Shown: piece after piece, positions 1-7,598 of the stretch | Numbering within the stretch: the stretch's first letter is position 1 | How the letters are laid out: each line of letters starts with the position of its first letter | Source: Planctomycetota bacterium | GTDB lineage: Bacteria > Planctomycetota > UBA1135 > JADKAF01 | Assembly (NCBI GenBank): GCA_016719295.1 | Contig: JADKAF010000001.1 | Span: 4,650,001 to 4,714,000 of the forward strand | DNA: 64,000 nucleotides | Direction: 5' to 3' | Position numbers and translations under genes: made by a program | The notes under the pieces: generated by a model | Told to the model about the DNA's origin: nothing | Databases searched by the model: none | What the model saw: only the letters and a program-made list of their open reading frames with translations

Positions 1-322
1 CCTTCATGATCACCTTGTACAGCGGAACGAACTCTTGGCCGGCTTGCCTGTCCAGAAGCAGCTCCGCCACCGGATGCTTGTCCGCTTGCTGGGCGAGCAG
101 GTTGAATCGCTGACCCGAGAGGACGAGGGCGAGGAGGGAGAGCTTGCCGTCGGACTTGAGCATCCGCCGGCTGACACGGCTTATGGCCGCCCGCGGCCGG
201 TTGGTCAGCCTCCCATCTTCATCCAGGTCGGCCGTCAGGCCGAAGTGCACGGTGCACCTTTCGCTCTCGTGGTAGCCTGCTTGGAACTCCACGCCGTTCG
301 CCTTGAGACTCACTTGGCTCAT
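1..322 (-). CDS. Uncharacterised protein, 3' end outside window
   Basis: The open frame starts at an ATG (complement of 320-322) and runs off the window edge after 107 codons, beginning MSQVSLKANGVEFQAGYHES. An AGGAG ribosome site lies 7-8 bases upstream. I do not recognise the family. The visible part has no signal peptide or membrane segment and looks like a soluble alpha/beta protein. It is the last visible member of the minus-strand run that starts at 5695, 28 bases below the preceding gene, so it is probably in the same operon. Its C-terminus cannot be described. Confidence 0.75.
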   Translation of the reverse strand, partial: MSQVSLKANGVEFQAGYHESERCTVHFGLTADLDEDGRLTNRPRAAISRVSRRMLKSDGKLSLLALVLSGQRFNLLAQQADKHPVAELLLDRQAGQEFVPLYKVIMK

Positions 323-350
323 ACGTGACTCCTGTCGTAGGTGTTTTTGG

Positions 351-854
351 TTACTTGCGCTTGGTCTCGCTGAACCCGGAGACCATGACCGGTACCAGCT
401 TGGGATCGCTCGGCTCTCGCTGCCCGCTGATGGCGTTGAAGTAGGAGTACCGGTTGCAGGTGAACGTCCAGCTCTGGGTCGGGCTGTCCGGGCTGTCGTC
501 GTCCTGCATGCCTCCACTGCTGACCAGGGCTTCCTCGGCTTCGAGCTTGCCGATCAGCACCGGCTTGCCGCCGTCCACGTCGTCCACCAGCAAGACGGTC
601 AGCTTGAACATCTTCTTCTCCGCCCGGCCGCTCGCGAATTGAAGCTTCCACCCGGCCATGTCACCGGCAGTGCCCTGCCTGGCGTCGCGGGTGATCGAGA
701 CTCGAAGGGCCTTGGCCAGCGTGCCTGCCGTCTCGGGCTGCATGACCACGCCGGCCTCCAGACGGATCACACGGTCCAGATGCAGCCCACCGCCCGCGTT
801 CACTTGGCCGTTGGAGAAGCTCGGGTTTCCGTCCGCGATCACGAACACGCTCAT
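351..854 (-). CDS. Uncharacterised 167-residue protein of the 0-5.7 kb operon
   Basis: A 167-residue protein begins MSVFVIADGNPSFSNGQVN. The frame stays open further upstream to 974, but I chose the ATG at 854 because a near-consensus GGAGG sits just upstream of it. The protein is soluble, with alternating short hydrophobic strands (for example FKLTVLLVDD near residue 90) and a charged DDDSPDSP loop. There is no signal peptide and no motif I recognise. The beta-rich pattern and small size would suit a structural or sheath-like subunit, but this is a guess. It lies between the 545-residue gene and the partial gene, all on the minus strand. Confidence 0.75.
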   Translation of the reverse strand: MSVFVIADGNPSFSNGQVNAGGGLHLDRVIRLEAGVVMQPETAGTLAKALRVSITRDARQGTAGDMAGWKLQFASGRAEKKMFKLTVLLVDDVDGGKPVLIGKLEAEEALVSSGGMQDDDSPDSPTQSWTFTCNRYSYFNAISGQREPSDPKLVPVMVSGFSETKRK

Positions 855-1005
855 CGACTCGCCTCCTTCTTCGTGCGGCCAGCCGGGGCCGGCCGCATGG
901 TTTCGATCTTCGATCCGGATCCAGGTAAGAACATCGAGCACGGCTTCAAGCCTCGCGCCGCTTCGGAGCGGCAATGCGCTTGCGCTCCATGCCGAAGCCA
1001 GCCCG

Positions 1006-2643
1006 TCACGCCTTCGCCTCGACCTGTCCGGCGGGGCAGAATGCGATCGCGAAATTCTCGACGCCTTCGCGGAGAGTGACCGTCACGGGCAGGAAGATCT
1101 CCTTCTTGCCGGTGAGAACCGGGTTCCCCTGCGCGTCGAGGATCGGCTCGCCGTTGAGCTTCCGCTTCACCTGGTCAGCGACCCGACACTTGGTCGTGTC
1201 GCAGCCAGCGTGCTGGAACGGCAGCGACAGGTCCGTGCGGCTGGACAGCCCAGCGAGCACGCTGTTCAGATCGCGGCCGATGGCCTGCGCGTTCTCGTCG
1301 GTCAGCTCGGTCCCCTTCGCCATCAGCACCTGGTGCATCACGATCGCGCGGGCCAGGTTCGTCCCGAGCTCGACCTCCAGGGGATGCTCCGCTCCGGCGT
1401 ACATGGTCCGTGAGGAGCTGAAGACGACATTGATGTCATCCAGGCGACGATTGCTCACCTCGCACAAGATAGCCATCGGCAGCGCGTCCAGCTCGCTCTT
1501 ACGGTCTCGCAGCGACGGCACCAAGAGAGAACGGAACCAGTTCCCGGGCACCAAGCGGTCTCGACCTGGGTTGGTCGGCGGACTGACGGCCGAGCGATCC
1601 GAGCGACCGTACTCGTTGCCGTAGAGATTGCCTGCGTAGACCGCACCCGGGGACACGCAGACCGGCTTCTCTTCGGCCCCTTGGGCCGGGTGAGAAACAG
1701 GGTGGTTGCCACATACCGTCAGCGACTTCGTGGCTTCGTTCTCGCTGGAGTACTTCCGACGGAGCCTCACGGCTGTACCCTCCTCCCTTGATCGCGGGTC
1801 GGGCACCTTGAAGGGTCCCTCGCCGAGGTCCTTCCGGTTCACGCTGGCGAACCCGACCGCACCCGCCTTGGTCAGCTTGTCCGCCCACCACTCCAGGTCG
1901 AGCAAACCGGGAGCGTCTCCGCCCAAGACCACTACCCGTCCGGCCGTTTGGAAGACCAGCTTGTCCGTCATCGGTACGAGAGTCACGGGGAGCTCATTCT
2001 CGTCCACGTCCACCGCCGCCTCGATGAGAGGCCAGGCGTGGCCGACCTTCTGATCGTCGGGCAGGTCGCGGAAAGAGGGCTCGTTGCGCGCCTTGGTGGC
2101 CGGGGTGGCGAACGGATCGACGTTCACCCAGAAGAGCTTGGCAGCTTTGCCGTCGCAAAGGCTGAGGTCCAGCATCGCCGCGATCGTGCAGATACCCTCG
2201 CGCTGCGCGTGGGTAGCCGCGAGCGCTACCCGCCAGGCTTCTTCCTGCACCTTACGCAGGCGGGTCGCCTCGGCGTCCAGCGCGGCACGCTGCTCGCCTC
2301 TGGACTTGGTCAGGAAGGCTGGGTCAGCTTCGAGGTAGTCCTGGAAGGCCTGCAGCCGCACGCAATGAGCGGTGAGCTGCTGCTCGAGGCTGTCCAGCTC
2401 TTCACGCGTGTGCGGCTTCGGACCGTCCGTTGCCAGAACCGACTCGATTCGCTCCAGCAGCCCGGCCACCTTCGCGTCGGCGAGCTCCCCCACGGCGGGA
2501 AACACCATTCGCGTCGGCGACGTGCGACTGGGAGTCGGCAGGGCATTGAGCTCCCTCTCCGACAGAATTCGCTCGAGGAGATCCGCGTCGTCCAGCACAG
2601 GCGACTGGGCCGAAAGAACAAAAGCGGTAGTCTTCGTCTTCAT
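1006..2643 (-). CDS. Uncharacterised 545-residue protein of the 0-5.7 kb operon
   Basis: A 545-residue protein starts at MKTKTTAFV, with a GGAG ribosome site about 7 bases upstream. Residues about 90-170 are helical and highly charged (coiled-coil-like). Residues 200-330 look alpha/beta with hydrophobic strands (RVVVLGGDAPGLLDLEWW). Residues 330-400 are Gly/Asn/Pro-rich (GAVYAGNLYGNEYG). The C-terminal 150 residues include a possible surface segment with paired cysteines (CDTTKC). No enzyme motif stands out and there is no signal peptide or membrane helix. Length and build resemble a large structural subunit such as a contractile-sheath protein, but I cannot align it to one. It begins 13 bases below the 175-residue gene, so the two are probably co-translated. 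Confidence 0.8.
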   Translation of the reverse strand: MKTKTTAFVLSAQSPVLDDADLLERILSERELNALPTPSRTSPTRMVFPAVGELADAKVAGLLERIESVLATDGPKPHTREELDSLEQQLTAHCVRLQAFQDYLEADPAFLTKSRGEQRAALDAEATRLRKVQEEAWRVALAATHAQREGICTIAAMLDLSLCDGKAAKLFWVNVDPFATPATKARNEPSFRDLPDDQKVGHAWPLIEAAVDVDENELPVTLVPMTDKLVFQTAGRVVVLGGDAPGLLDLEWWADKLTKAGAVGFASVNRKDLGEGPFKVPDPRSREEGTAVRLRRKYSSENEATKSLTVCGNHPVSHPAQGAEEKPVCVSPGAVYAGNLYGNEYGRSDRSAVSPPTNPGRDRLVPGNWFRSLLVPSLRDRKSELDALPMAILCEVSNRRLDDINVVFSSSRTMYAGAEHPLEVELGTNLARAIVMHQVLMAKGTELTDENAQAIGRDLNSVLAGLSSRTDLSLPFQHAGCDTTKCRVADQVKRKLNGEPILDAQGNPVLTGKKEIFLPVTVTLREGVENFAIAFCPAGQVEAKA

Positions 2644-2656
2644 GTGTGAGCTCCGA

Positions 2657-3184
2657 TCAGTGCCCCTTCGAACGGTCCGTGAACTTGGCCTTCGCGGCCT
2701 GGACCAAGGTGAGCAACTTGGCAGTCCTCTCCGCCTCGGCGTCGAGCACCCTGGCGAATTCGGCCGGCAGTGCCAGCCCCTTGGCGAGGAGTTCCGAAAG
2801 AGCGGTCAGCGCGGCGGACTTCATCCCGGTCCTCACGACGACTCCCGGCTCGCCGGGAAACGCCGGCGAGGCCGGGTTGAGAAGGATCGCCACGCGCTCT
2901 TTCGAGCAGTTGTCCACGAGATCCGCTCCGCGTATCGCGCCATCGGCGTAGCTGATCCGATGCTCCTTCTTCTGGCCGTACTCATCGGTCAGAAGGAGGC
3001 TCTGGACAGGCTTGGCTTCGATCAGGGTGGTCGCTCCAGGCAACGGCACCGGAGCGAAGCAAGGGCGCCCTGCCGGATGAGCTTCGGTCTCCACGCGACC
3101 GATGTAGACGGTGTTGATGGGATGCTTCACGGCTTCCGCCAGCGCTCGGTGCGGGCGGGCAGAGAGAAAGTCGATTCGAGTCAT
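2657..3184 (-). CDS. Uncharacterised 175-residue protein of the 0-5.7 kb operon
   Basis: A 175-residue protein starts MTRIDFLSARPHRALAEAV, with a TGAGGT ribosome site upstream of the ATG. The N-terminal two thirds are mixed strand and loop and rich in Pro and Gly. The last 50 residues form a predicted amphipathic helix (LLAKGLALPAEFARVLDAEA), which could be an oligomerisation segment. I recognise no family. It lies 104 bases below the P-loop membrane protein and 13 bases above the 545-residue gene, so it probably acts with them. Confidence 0.75.
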   Translation of the reverse strand: MTRIDFLSARPHRALAEAVKHPINTVYIGRVETEAHPAGRPCFAPVPLPGATTLIEAKPVQSLLLTDEYGQKKEHRISYADGAIRGADLVDNCSKERVAILLNPASPAFPGEPGVVVRTGMKSAALTALSELLAKGLALPAEFARVLDAEAERTAKLLTLVQAAKAKFTDRSKGH

Positions 3185-3288
3185 GGGTACCTCAGTAAGC
3201 TACTTCGCTTCGTACGTATCAGGCGACTCGGGCGAGGAATGCGGTGGTACGCGTCCGCCGCGCTTCGCCCGCGCTCTCGGGTCCATCG

Positions 3289-4980
3289 TTAGACCAGCAT
3301 GAGCACGAATGCGGCGACGGAGGCCGCCAAAGCCGGCACGAGATCCAGGCCGAAGGAAGACTCGGGCGTAGGGCCGTGCGGGCGGAGGCCGCTGTAGCCG
3401 TAGATCGTCCATCCCGGGGATTGGCCGGCCGGCAAGACCTTAGCGGTATCGCGGACGCGATCGAGCAGGCTGCGACGAACCGAGTACGCGCCCGGAGCCA
3501 GATCCGCCGATCGGCGGACCGACGGCAAGCGTAGCCGACCATCTCGAAGGAGGACCCAGCTAGGGGGAAGCAACCGGATCCGGGCCCAAGAGATTGCCCC
3601 CCCCGCCACCAGAGCGCCGACGACGGCCCACCCGAGACCGTCCCAGGTGCGCGGCAGGACCGACCACGCCAGAACGGCCAGCGGTAGAACGATAATCGCG
3701 CTTCCTACGGCTTCACGAAGGAAGGACGGCAAACCCGACGCCTGCTCCTCCGCGACGAACGGGGATGGAACCTCTCGGGCGACCGTGATCCGCTCGGTCG
3801 CGGATAGTCCCAATGGAACGTGAACGGTGGACCACTCTTCGATCACCGGCATCAACTCCGTCAGCCCGCCGGCATTCGTGTCGCGCACGTACACGGGCAA
3901 CTCCCCCGTTTGACCCGCATCCGCTCGCACCTTGCCGATCACGTTGCCCAGAAGATGAACGTTTCGGTTCGAGCGGACGAACTGCGGGCCGAAGTAGAAG
4001 GTGTTGATCTCCTCGAGCCACTCCTGCCGGCTCCAGGCCGGAGTCGGCTGAATGATGTCCCGGCCGGTCAGCACGAGAACCTGATCTTGAGATCGCAGAC
4101 CTTGGAGCAATTCGCGGACGGGCGCCTCGGCGTCGCGAGCGACGGAAACCGCATCTTCGATCGCCTCACGCAGACAAGAGACCACTCGCCGCCCTTCGTC
4201 CTTGGTAAGGCCGCCACCGTCGATCGCGAGCCGCGCCTCGCCCTGGTGCCACTTCACGGTCACCCGCGCTTCAGCGAGTCGGCTGTCGGCCAAGAGCTTC
4301 TTCAGGCCATCGGTATTCGTCGAGGCGAGGGCATCGCGATGATCCGCGTTGATCGCGACCATGAAGGCCAGCTTTGCGTTCTCCGGCAGGTTGCCCTTGG
4401 GATCCGCCGCGCTGAACTGCTCGAGGTAGAAGCAGAACACCGACCAGCAGAGCTCGAGGTGCAGGCGCGGGGCCCACGCGACAGCGATGACATGGCGACC
4501 GGGGTCCTTGTAGTAGCGCAGCCAGGCAGGCACGTTGGCGCGAGCCGGGTCGACGTGCGGCAGCGAGACGATCAGCGTCGGTTGCGGGCTCCCGGGGCTG
4601 AGGACGAATCCTTCCAGACCATCCAGTTCGGGTGCGGTGTCATCGAACGCGGTCGTCTCCAGAGGCTGCTTGCCCCTGAGTCGCGTCGCCTGATCGCTCA
4701 GGGCCGGCGTGCGGAGAGTGGGGGCACGCAGCTCGCTCCGTCGCTGCAGGGCGTCAGCGAGCCCCAACGAGAGGATCGTCTTGCCCGAATCGCGAGTTCC
4801 GAAGAGGTCGGTCTGGCGAGGATAACGCTCACGCATGCCTTCCAAGGAAACAAGGGCTTCGCTCAGCCCCTTCTTCGGTATGGTGTCGGAGTTGGTCACG
4901 TGTCGTACTCCAGGGTAGACGTGTTCGCTGTCGCGGACTGGGGATCCAAGCGGATGCAATTCCTGCTTATCACTGATCAT
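3289..4980 (-). CDS. P-loop NTPase-like membrane protein, uncharacterised
   Basis: This 563-residue protein has a Walker A-type loop, GTRDSGKT (GxxxxGKT), near residue 62, preceded by a hydrophobic-aromatic strand as in P-loop NTPases. A possible Walker B strand (PTLIVSLPHVD) lies near residue 135. Residues about 430-470 contain two closely spaced transmembrane segments (SAIIVLPLAVLAWSVL and the WAVVGALVAGG region), and a last hydrophobic stretch closes the protein. The arrangement suggests a cytosolic nucleotide switch anchored in the inner membrane. The ATG overlaps the end of the upstream gene by 11 bases, so translation is coupled. It could belong to the divergent TRAFAC/double-GTPase membrane proteins found in conflict-type operons, but I cannot prove this. 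Confidence 0.8.
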   Translation of the reverse strand: MISDKQELHPLGSPVRDSEHVYPGVRHVTNSDTIPKKGLSEALVSLEGMRERYPRQTDLFGTRDSGKTILSLGLADALQRRSELRAPTLRTPALSDQATRLRGKQPLETTAFDDTAPELDGLEGFVLSPGSPQPTLIVSLPHVDPARANVPAWLRYYKDPGRHVIAVAWAPRLHLELCWSVFCFYLEQFSAADPKGNLPENAKLAFMVAINADHRDALASTNTDGLKKLLADSRLAEARVTVKWHQGEARLAIDGGGLTKDEGRRVVSCLREAIEDAVSVARDAEAPVRELLQGLRSQDQVLVLTGRDIIQPTPAWSRQEWLEEINTFYFGPQFVRSNRNVHLLGNVIGKVRADAGQTGELPVYVRDTNAGGLTELMPVIEEWSTVHVPLGLSATERITVAREVPSPFVAEEQASGLPSFLREAVGSAIIVLPLAVLAWSVLPRTWDGLGWAVVGALVAGGAISWARIRLLPPSWVLLRDGRLRLPSVRRSADLAPGAYSVRRSLLDRVRDTAKVLPAGQSPGWTIYGYSGLRPHGPTPESSFGLDLVPALAASVAAFVLMLV

Positions 4981-5695
4981 CTTCGGGAGTTGCGGTATTC
5001 AGCAGGATGTCGGCAGAAGCGGGACGAACAGTTCCGGCCAAACGCTCCAGGTGCGGGGCGTACCGGGCCATCCATCGCTCGACTGCGACCAGTCGGTCGA
5101 ACAAGTCGTTCATCTGGTCTGCAGTGAGCACCGCATCTTCGCGAAAAGCTCGAGACCGCCGCTGCATCTCGAAGCGGATGAACTCGTCGAATTCGCGAGG
5201 AAGCCGATTGGGATCGAGATCGAAGATCCTCTGAATCGCCTGGATCGTCAGCTGAACGTCAGCGGGCAGTGCTGCTTCTTTGCCGGTCATTCGGGGCACG
5301 TCAGGATTGGATTCCAGTGGACTAGTTCGAGGGAAGCGGTAGCACCCAAGACGTTGGGGCTCGAGCGACACCCAGTGGCCATCGACCGGCACGCGATAGG
5401 CAAGTCGATGACCGATGTGTGCGGGCAGGAGGCGGTTCAATTCCTCGCAGGTAACAACCGCTCCGTATTCGTTGCGAAACCATAGTGTAGCCTGGTCTTG
5501 ATCCCCACTTACCGGACTAATCGTCACGCGAAGAGCGCTCGCTTGCACGGAGGAACGCGTGCCCACGGAGAGCAAACCTCCCGCATTGCCGAAGCGAAGT
5601 GCTACGTGTTCATCGGAGTCGATCTCGACCTCGGCAGCGATGCCCTCAAGCGCCAAGACCCTCCGGACGCCTTCGGCTATCGACGTCAAGTTCAT
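4970..5695 (-). CDS. Uncharacterised 241-residue protein, first gene of the 0-5.7 kb operon
   Basis: A 241-residue protein begins MNLTSIAEGVRRVLALEGI. I placed the start at 5695 because a GAGAGG ribosome site lies about 8 bases upstream; the frame stays open to 5731. The N-terminal half is a compact alpha/beta domain (helix, then strands around AEVEIDSDEHVALRF) that looks like a small adaptor or chaperone fold. The C-terminal half (after residue 140) is helical and charged, with many Arg and Glu. Its stop codon overlaps the start of the P-loop protein gene. Overlap and order suggest the two products interact. Function unknown. Confidence 0.8.
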   Translation of the reverse strand: MNLTSIAEGVRRVLALEGIAAEVEIDSDEHVALRFGNAGGLLSVGTRSSVQASALRVTISPVSGDQDQATLWFRNEYGAVVTCEELNRLLPAHIGHRLAYRVPVDGHWVSLEPQRLGCYRFPRTSPLESNPDVPRMTGKEAALPADVQLTIQAIQRIFDLDPNRLPREFDEFIRFEMQRRSRAFREDAVLTADQMNDLFDRLVAVERWMARYAPHLERLAGTVRPASADILLNTATPEDDQ

Positions 5696-6225
5696 CGCTT
5701 GCCTCTCGTCAGGTGAATCGGCAACGTACACAGCGCGCGGAGCTGGACGGCGACACGCATGTCAGCGACTTGGAGTATTCGTCCTGGAAGGTGCCGCTGA
5801 GGGGAATCTTCTTCCTTGGAGCGCTCTAAATCAGGACTACTCGGGCCGCAGCATTAAGGTTCCGTGTGGGAACCAAGCGGTGGGAGCCCGCCTGCCCGAA
5901 CTGGCAATCCGATTTCCCACCTTCAGAGATAGCCGTAGAATGGATAGTATTGACCGTTCAGAGCCACTTGTCGCAGCAGTCCTACGGCCGCCTGACTGGG
6001 ATGGGAATGATATGCCAAAGCGCCTGACGTCGGACATCTGTCCCTGCGTGGGATACGCTGGTTCCCTGCCTACCCTGTCGGCACCGACGTTGACCGCCCT
6101 GCGGATCCGGTGAACCGCCCTGGGCCCTGCCGAGACTCCGGTCCGCAGGAGGACGTAGCCATTGGAGAACCAGGGACGATCCAGGTCATGCACAGATATA
6201 TGGTGGGACGATTGCCTCGGCAAAC
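5696..6225. other. Gap without a convincing gene
   Basis: About 530 bases lie between the first gene of the minus-strand operon and the plus-strand lipoprotein promoter. Short open frames exist on both strands (for example 5837-6223 minus), but none has a ribosome site, a recognisable product or the codon choice of the neighbours. This stretch should contain the promoter of the minus-strand operon. I see no hairpin or tRNA-like structure. Confidence 0.4.
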
Positions 6226-6254
6226 TTGACGAGCATGGGGTCGCCGCGTAGGGT
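6226..6254 (+). promoter_or_regulatory. Sigma-70-type promoter of the lipoprotein gene
   Basis: TTGACG (6226-6231) and TAGGGT (6249-6254) are separated by exactly 17 bases, a good match to the -35/-10 pattern. The lipoprotein start codon follows 31 bases after the -10 box, with a GGAG ribosome site in between. Recognition is by sequence only. Confidence 0.5.
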
Positions 6255-6284
6255 AGCGAGGTCTTTCCCTTGACGGAGTCGATA

Positions 6285-6719
6285 ATGTACCGGTCCTACG
6301 CTCTAATCGTTATCTTGGCTACGATGCACTCGCTAGGCTGTACGGGCTCTTCAGAGCAGGCGAATTCGGGCCCGCAAGCCCCTAACCAAGCGTCGCGCCT
6401 CGACCTGCTGAGAAGCGCGGTGGAAGCCCTAGAAGGCGTAGCGGACGACAGTCGGCTGTCGGTCGCCGAATCTCATCTTGCAGAGCTCGCGAAGAAGGCT
6501 AATGACTTGCCTCCGCTGGACACAAGCATAGAAGTTCGAGAACTCTTGAACCGCATCGAGGCGTACTTCAAGAACATCGAAAGAAGCACGATCACTCCCG
6601 AGAAATTCAGAGCCGTAGGCTTGAGCCTCATGGAGATTTGCTCCCCTACCAAGCAAGAGGGTAGCCCTATCCCTCCCAATCAAGAGGGTAGCCCCATCTT
6701 CATTTACTCCACTCACTGA
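6285..6719 (+). CDS. Small lipoprotein, function unknown
   Basis: The 144-residue product starts MYRSYALIVILATMHSLGC: a short positive end, a hydrophobic core and a lipobox (SLGC) with the lipidated cysteine at position 19, so it is a membrane-anchored lipoprotein. The mature part is a charged helical region (residues 35-115) with heptad-like spacing, followed by a Pro/Gly tail. The tail contains two copies of QEGSPI from a 17-bp direct repeat (6654-6670 and 6681-6697, one mismatch, 27-bp period). The ATG at 6285 has GGAG 7 bases upstream, better than the alternative 15 bases earlier. Its base composition is lower in GC than the neighbouring core genes, in keeping with an accessory region next to mobile elements. 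Confidence 0.7.
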   Translation: MYRSYALIVILATMHSLGCTGSSEQANSGPQAPNQASRLDLLRSAVEALEGVADDSRLSVAESHLAELAKKANDLPPLDTSIEVRELLNRIEAYFKNIERSTITPEKFRAVGLSLMEICSPTKQEGSPIPPNQEGSPIFIYSTH

Positions 6720-6760
6720 ACCCGCTTAGCCCGAGAGGACCTTGCTCGTGCTCAGCATCA

Positions 6761-6862
6761 TTGCTCCCCAAGGCGAAGCTCCTCGAGCTCGCCACCTGCG
6801 GTTTCATCGAGAAGCGCGAGAATGTTCTGCTGATCGGGCGCGCCGGAATCGGGAAGTCGCAC
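6761..6862 (+). pseudogene. istB: Remnant of an IS21-type helper ATPase (IstB)
   Basis: A 34-codon open fragment reads LPKAKLLELATCGFIEK followed by RENVLLIG and a Walker A loop GRAGIGKSH, the characteristic start of the IstB ATPase domain that assists IS21-family transposases. The frame stops matching exactly where the terminal repeat of the next insertion sequence begins at 6863. Upstream codons do not resemble the IstB N-terminus. This is a broken piece of an older element, cut by the later insertion. Confidence 0.6.
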
Positions 6863-7598
6863 TGCTCTCTCTCACGACCTCCTGGCATTTCACGCCCGGA
6901 TATCCGGCAAGCAGCTTCCAGCCGGCGACCGACCGCGCTGTTGCGGCTAACGCGGGGCTGAAACGAGGTCGGAATCGATCTCTCCCGACGGAGGGTCGAA
7001 CGTGCTACGCCCCGCCAGCTGCCCCGTCTATCGATCTCCGCGGCCTGGCCGGCTCCTGCGTCGCTCATGCTGCCGCCTCTTTCGCCGCGCAAGCGCCGCA
7101 GCTTGTCGCGCGATTCGATTCCATCCGACGCTTCCTGGCCTCCTCCCGTCCCAACTCGAGCTTGGCGCTGACATCTGGGCCGGTCCCGAAGTACATCTCG
7201 TCAGGCGTCTGCCCCGAGAAGGCGGCGTGCGGCATCACGGAGTTGTGCTGCTCGATGTAGAACGCGGCGAGGCGGCGCACCGTCGCGACGGAGTCGAGCT
7301 TGTTCAGGAACAACCAGTTGTGTTTCAGGACACGCCACCAGGCCTCGATCATCGAGTTCGAGAAGGTGACATCGGTCTGGGCGAGAACGCGCTTGATCAG
7401 TCCCGATGCGATCAGCGCATCGACGCTCCCGTTGAAATTCTCGACGCCGCCATCCGTGAAGAGCTTCGGTGGCTCACCTGCACCGATGCTCGAGGCCGCA
7501 GCCTCGCCCAAGAGGATTGCGGTACTCGCGACCTCGAAGCGATCGCTGATGCGCCACGACAAGATTCTCCTCGAGAAGTTGTCGATGATCGCGTGCAG
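6863..7598. mobile_element. Truncated tandem copy of the adjacent DDE insertion sequence
   Basis: This 736-base block is a near-identical direct repeat of 7599-8334. It starts with the same terminal repeat (TGCTCTCTCTCACGAC at 6863; TGCTCTCTATCACGAC at 7599) and ends abruptly after GCGTGCAG, where the second copy continues into the rest of the transposase gene. It contains only the 3' part of the transposase. The copies differ by scattered substitutions, so the duplication is not recent or the copies arrived separately. Confidence 0.8.
7065..7597 (-). pseudogene. Transposase fragment (C-terminal DDE part)
   Basis: The frame encodes the C-terminal 165 or more residues of the transposase seen intact at 7801-9087. 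It includes the second aspartate (LFTDGGVENFNG) and the glutamate (SNSMIEAWWRVLK) of the DDE triad but lacks the helix-turn-helix and first aspartate. It has no start codon of its own in the homologous part and runs directly into the terminal repeat of the full copy at 7599. It is inactive as a transposase. Confidence 0.8.

Noticed and set aside
5837..6223. 128-codon minus-strand frame
   Set aside because: No ribosome site, no family, and codon choice unlike the neighbours.
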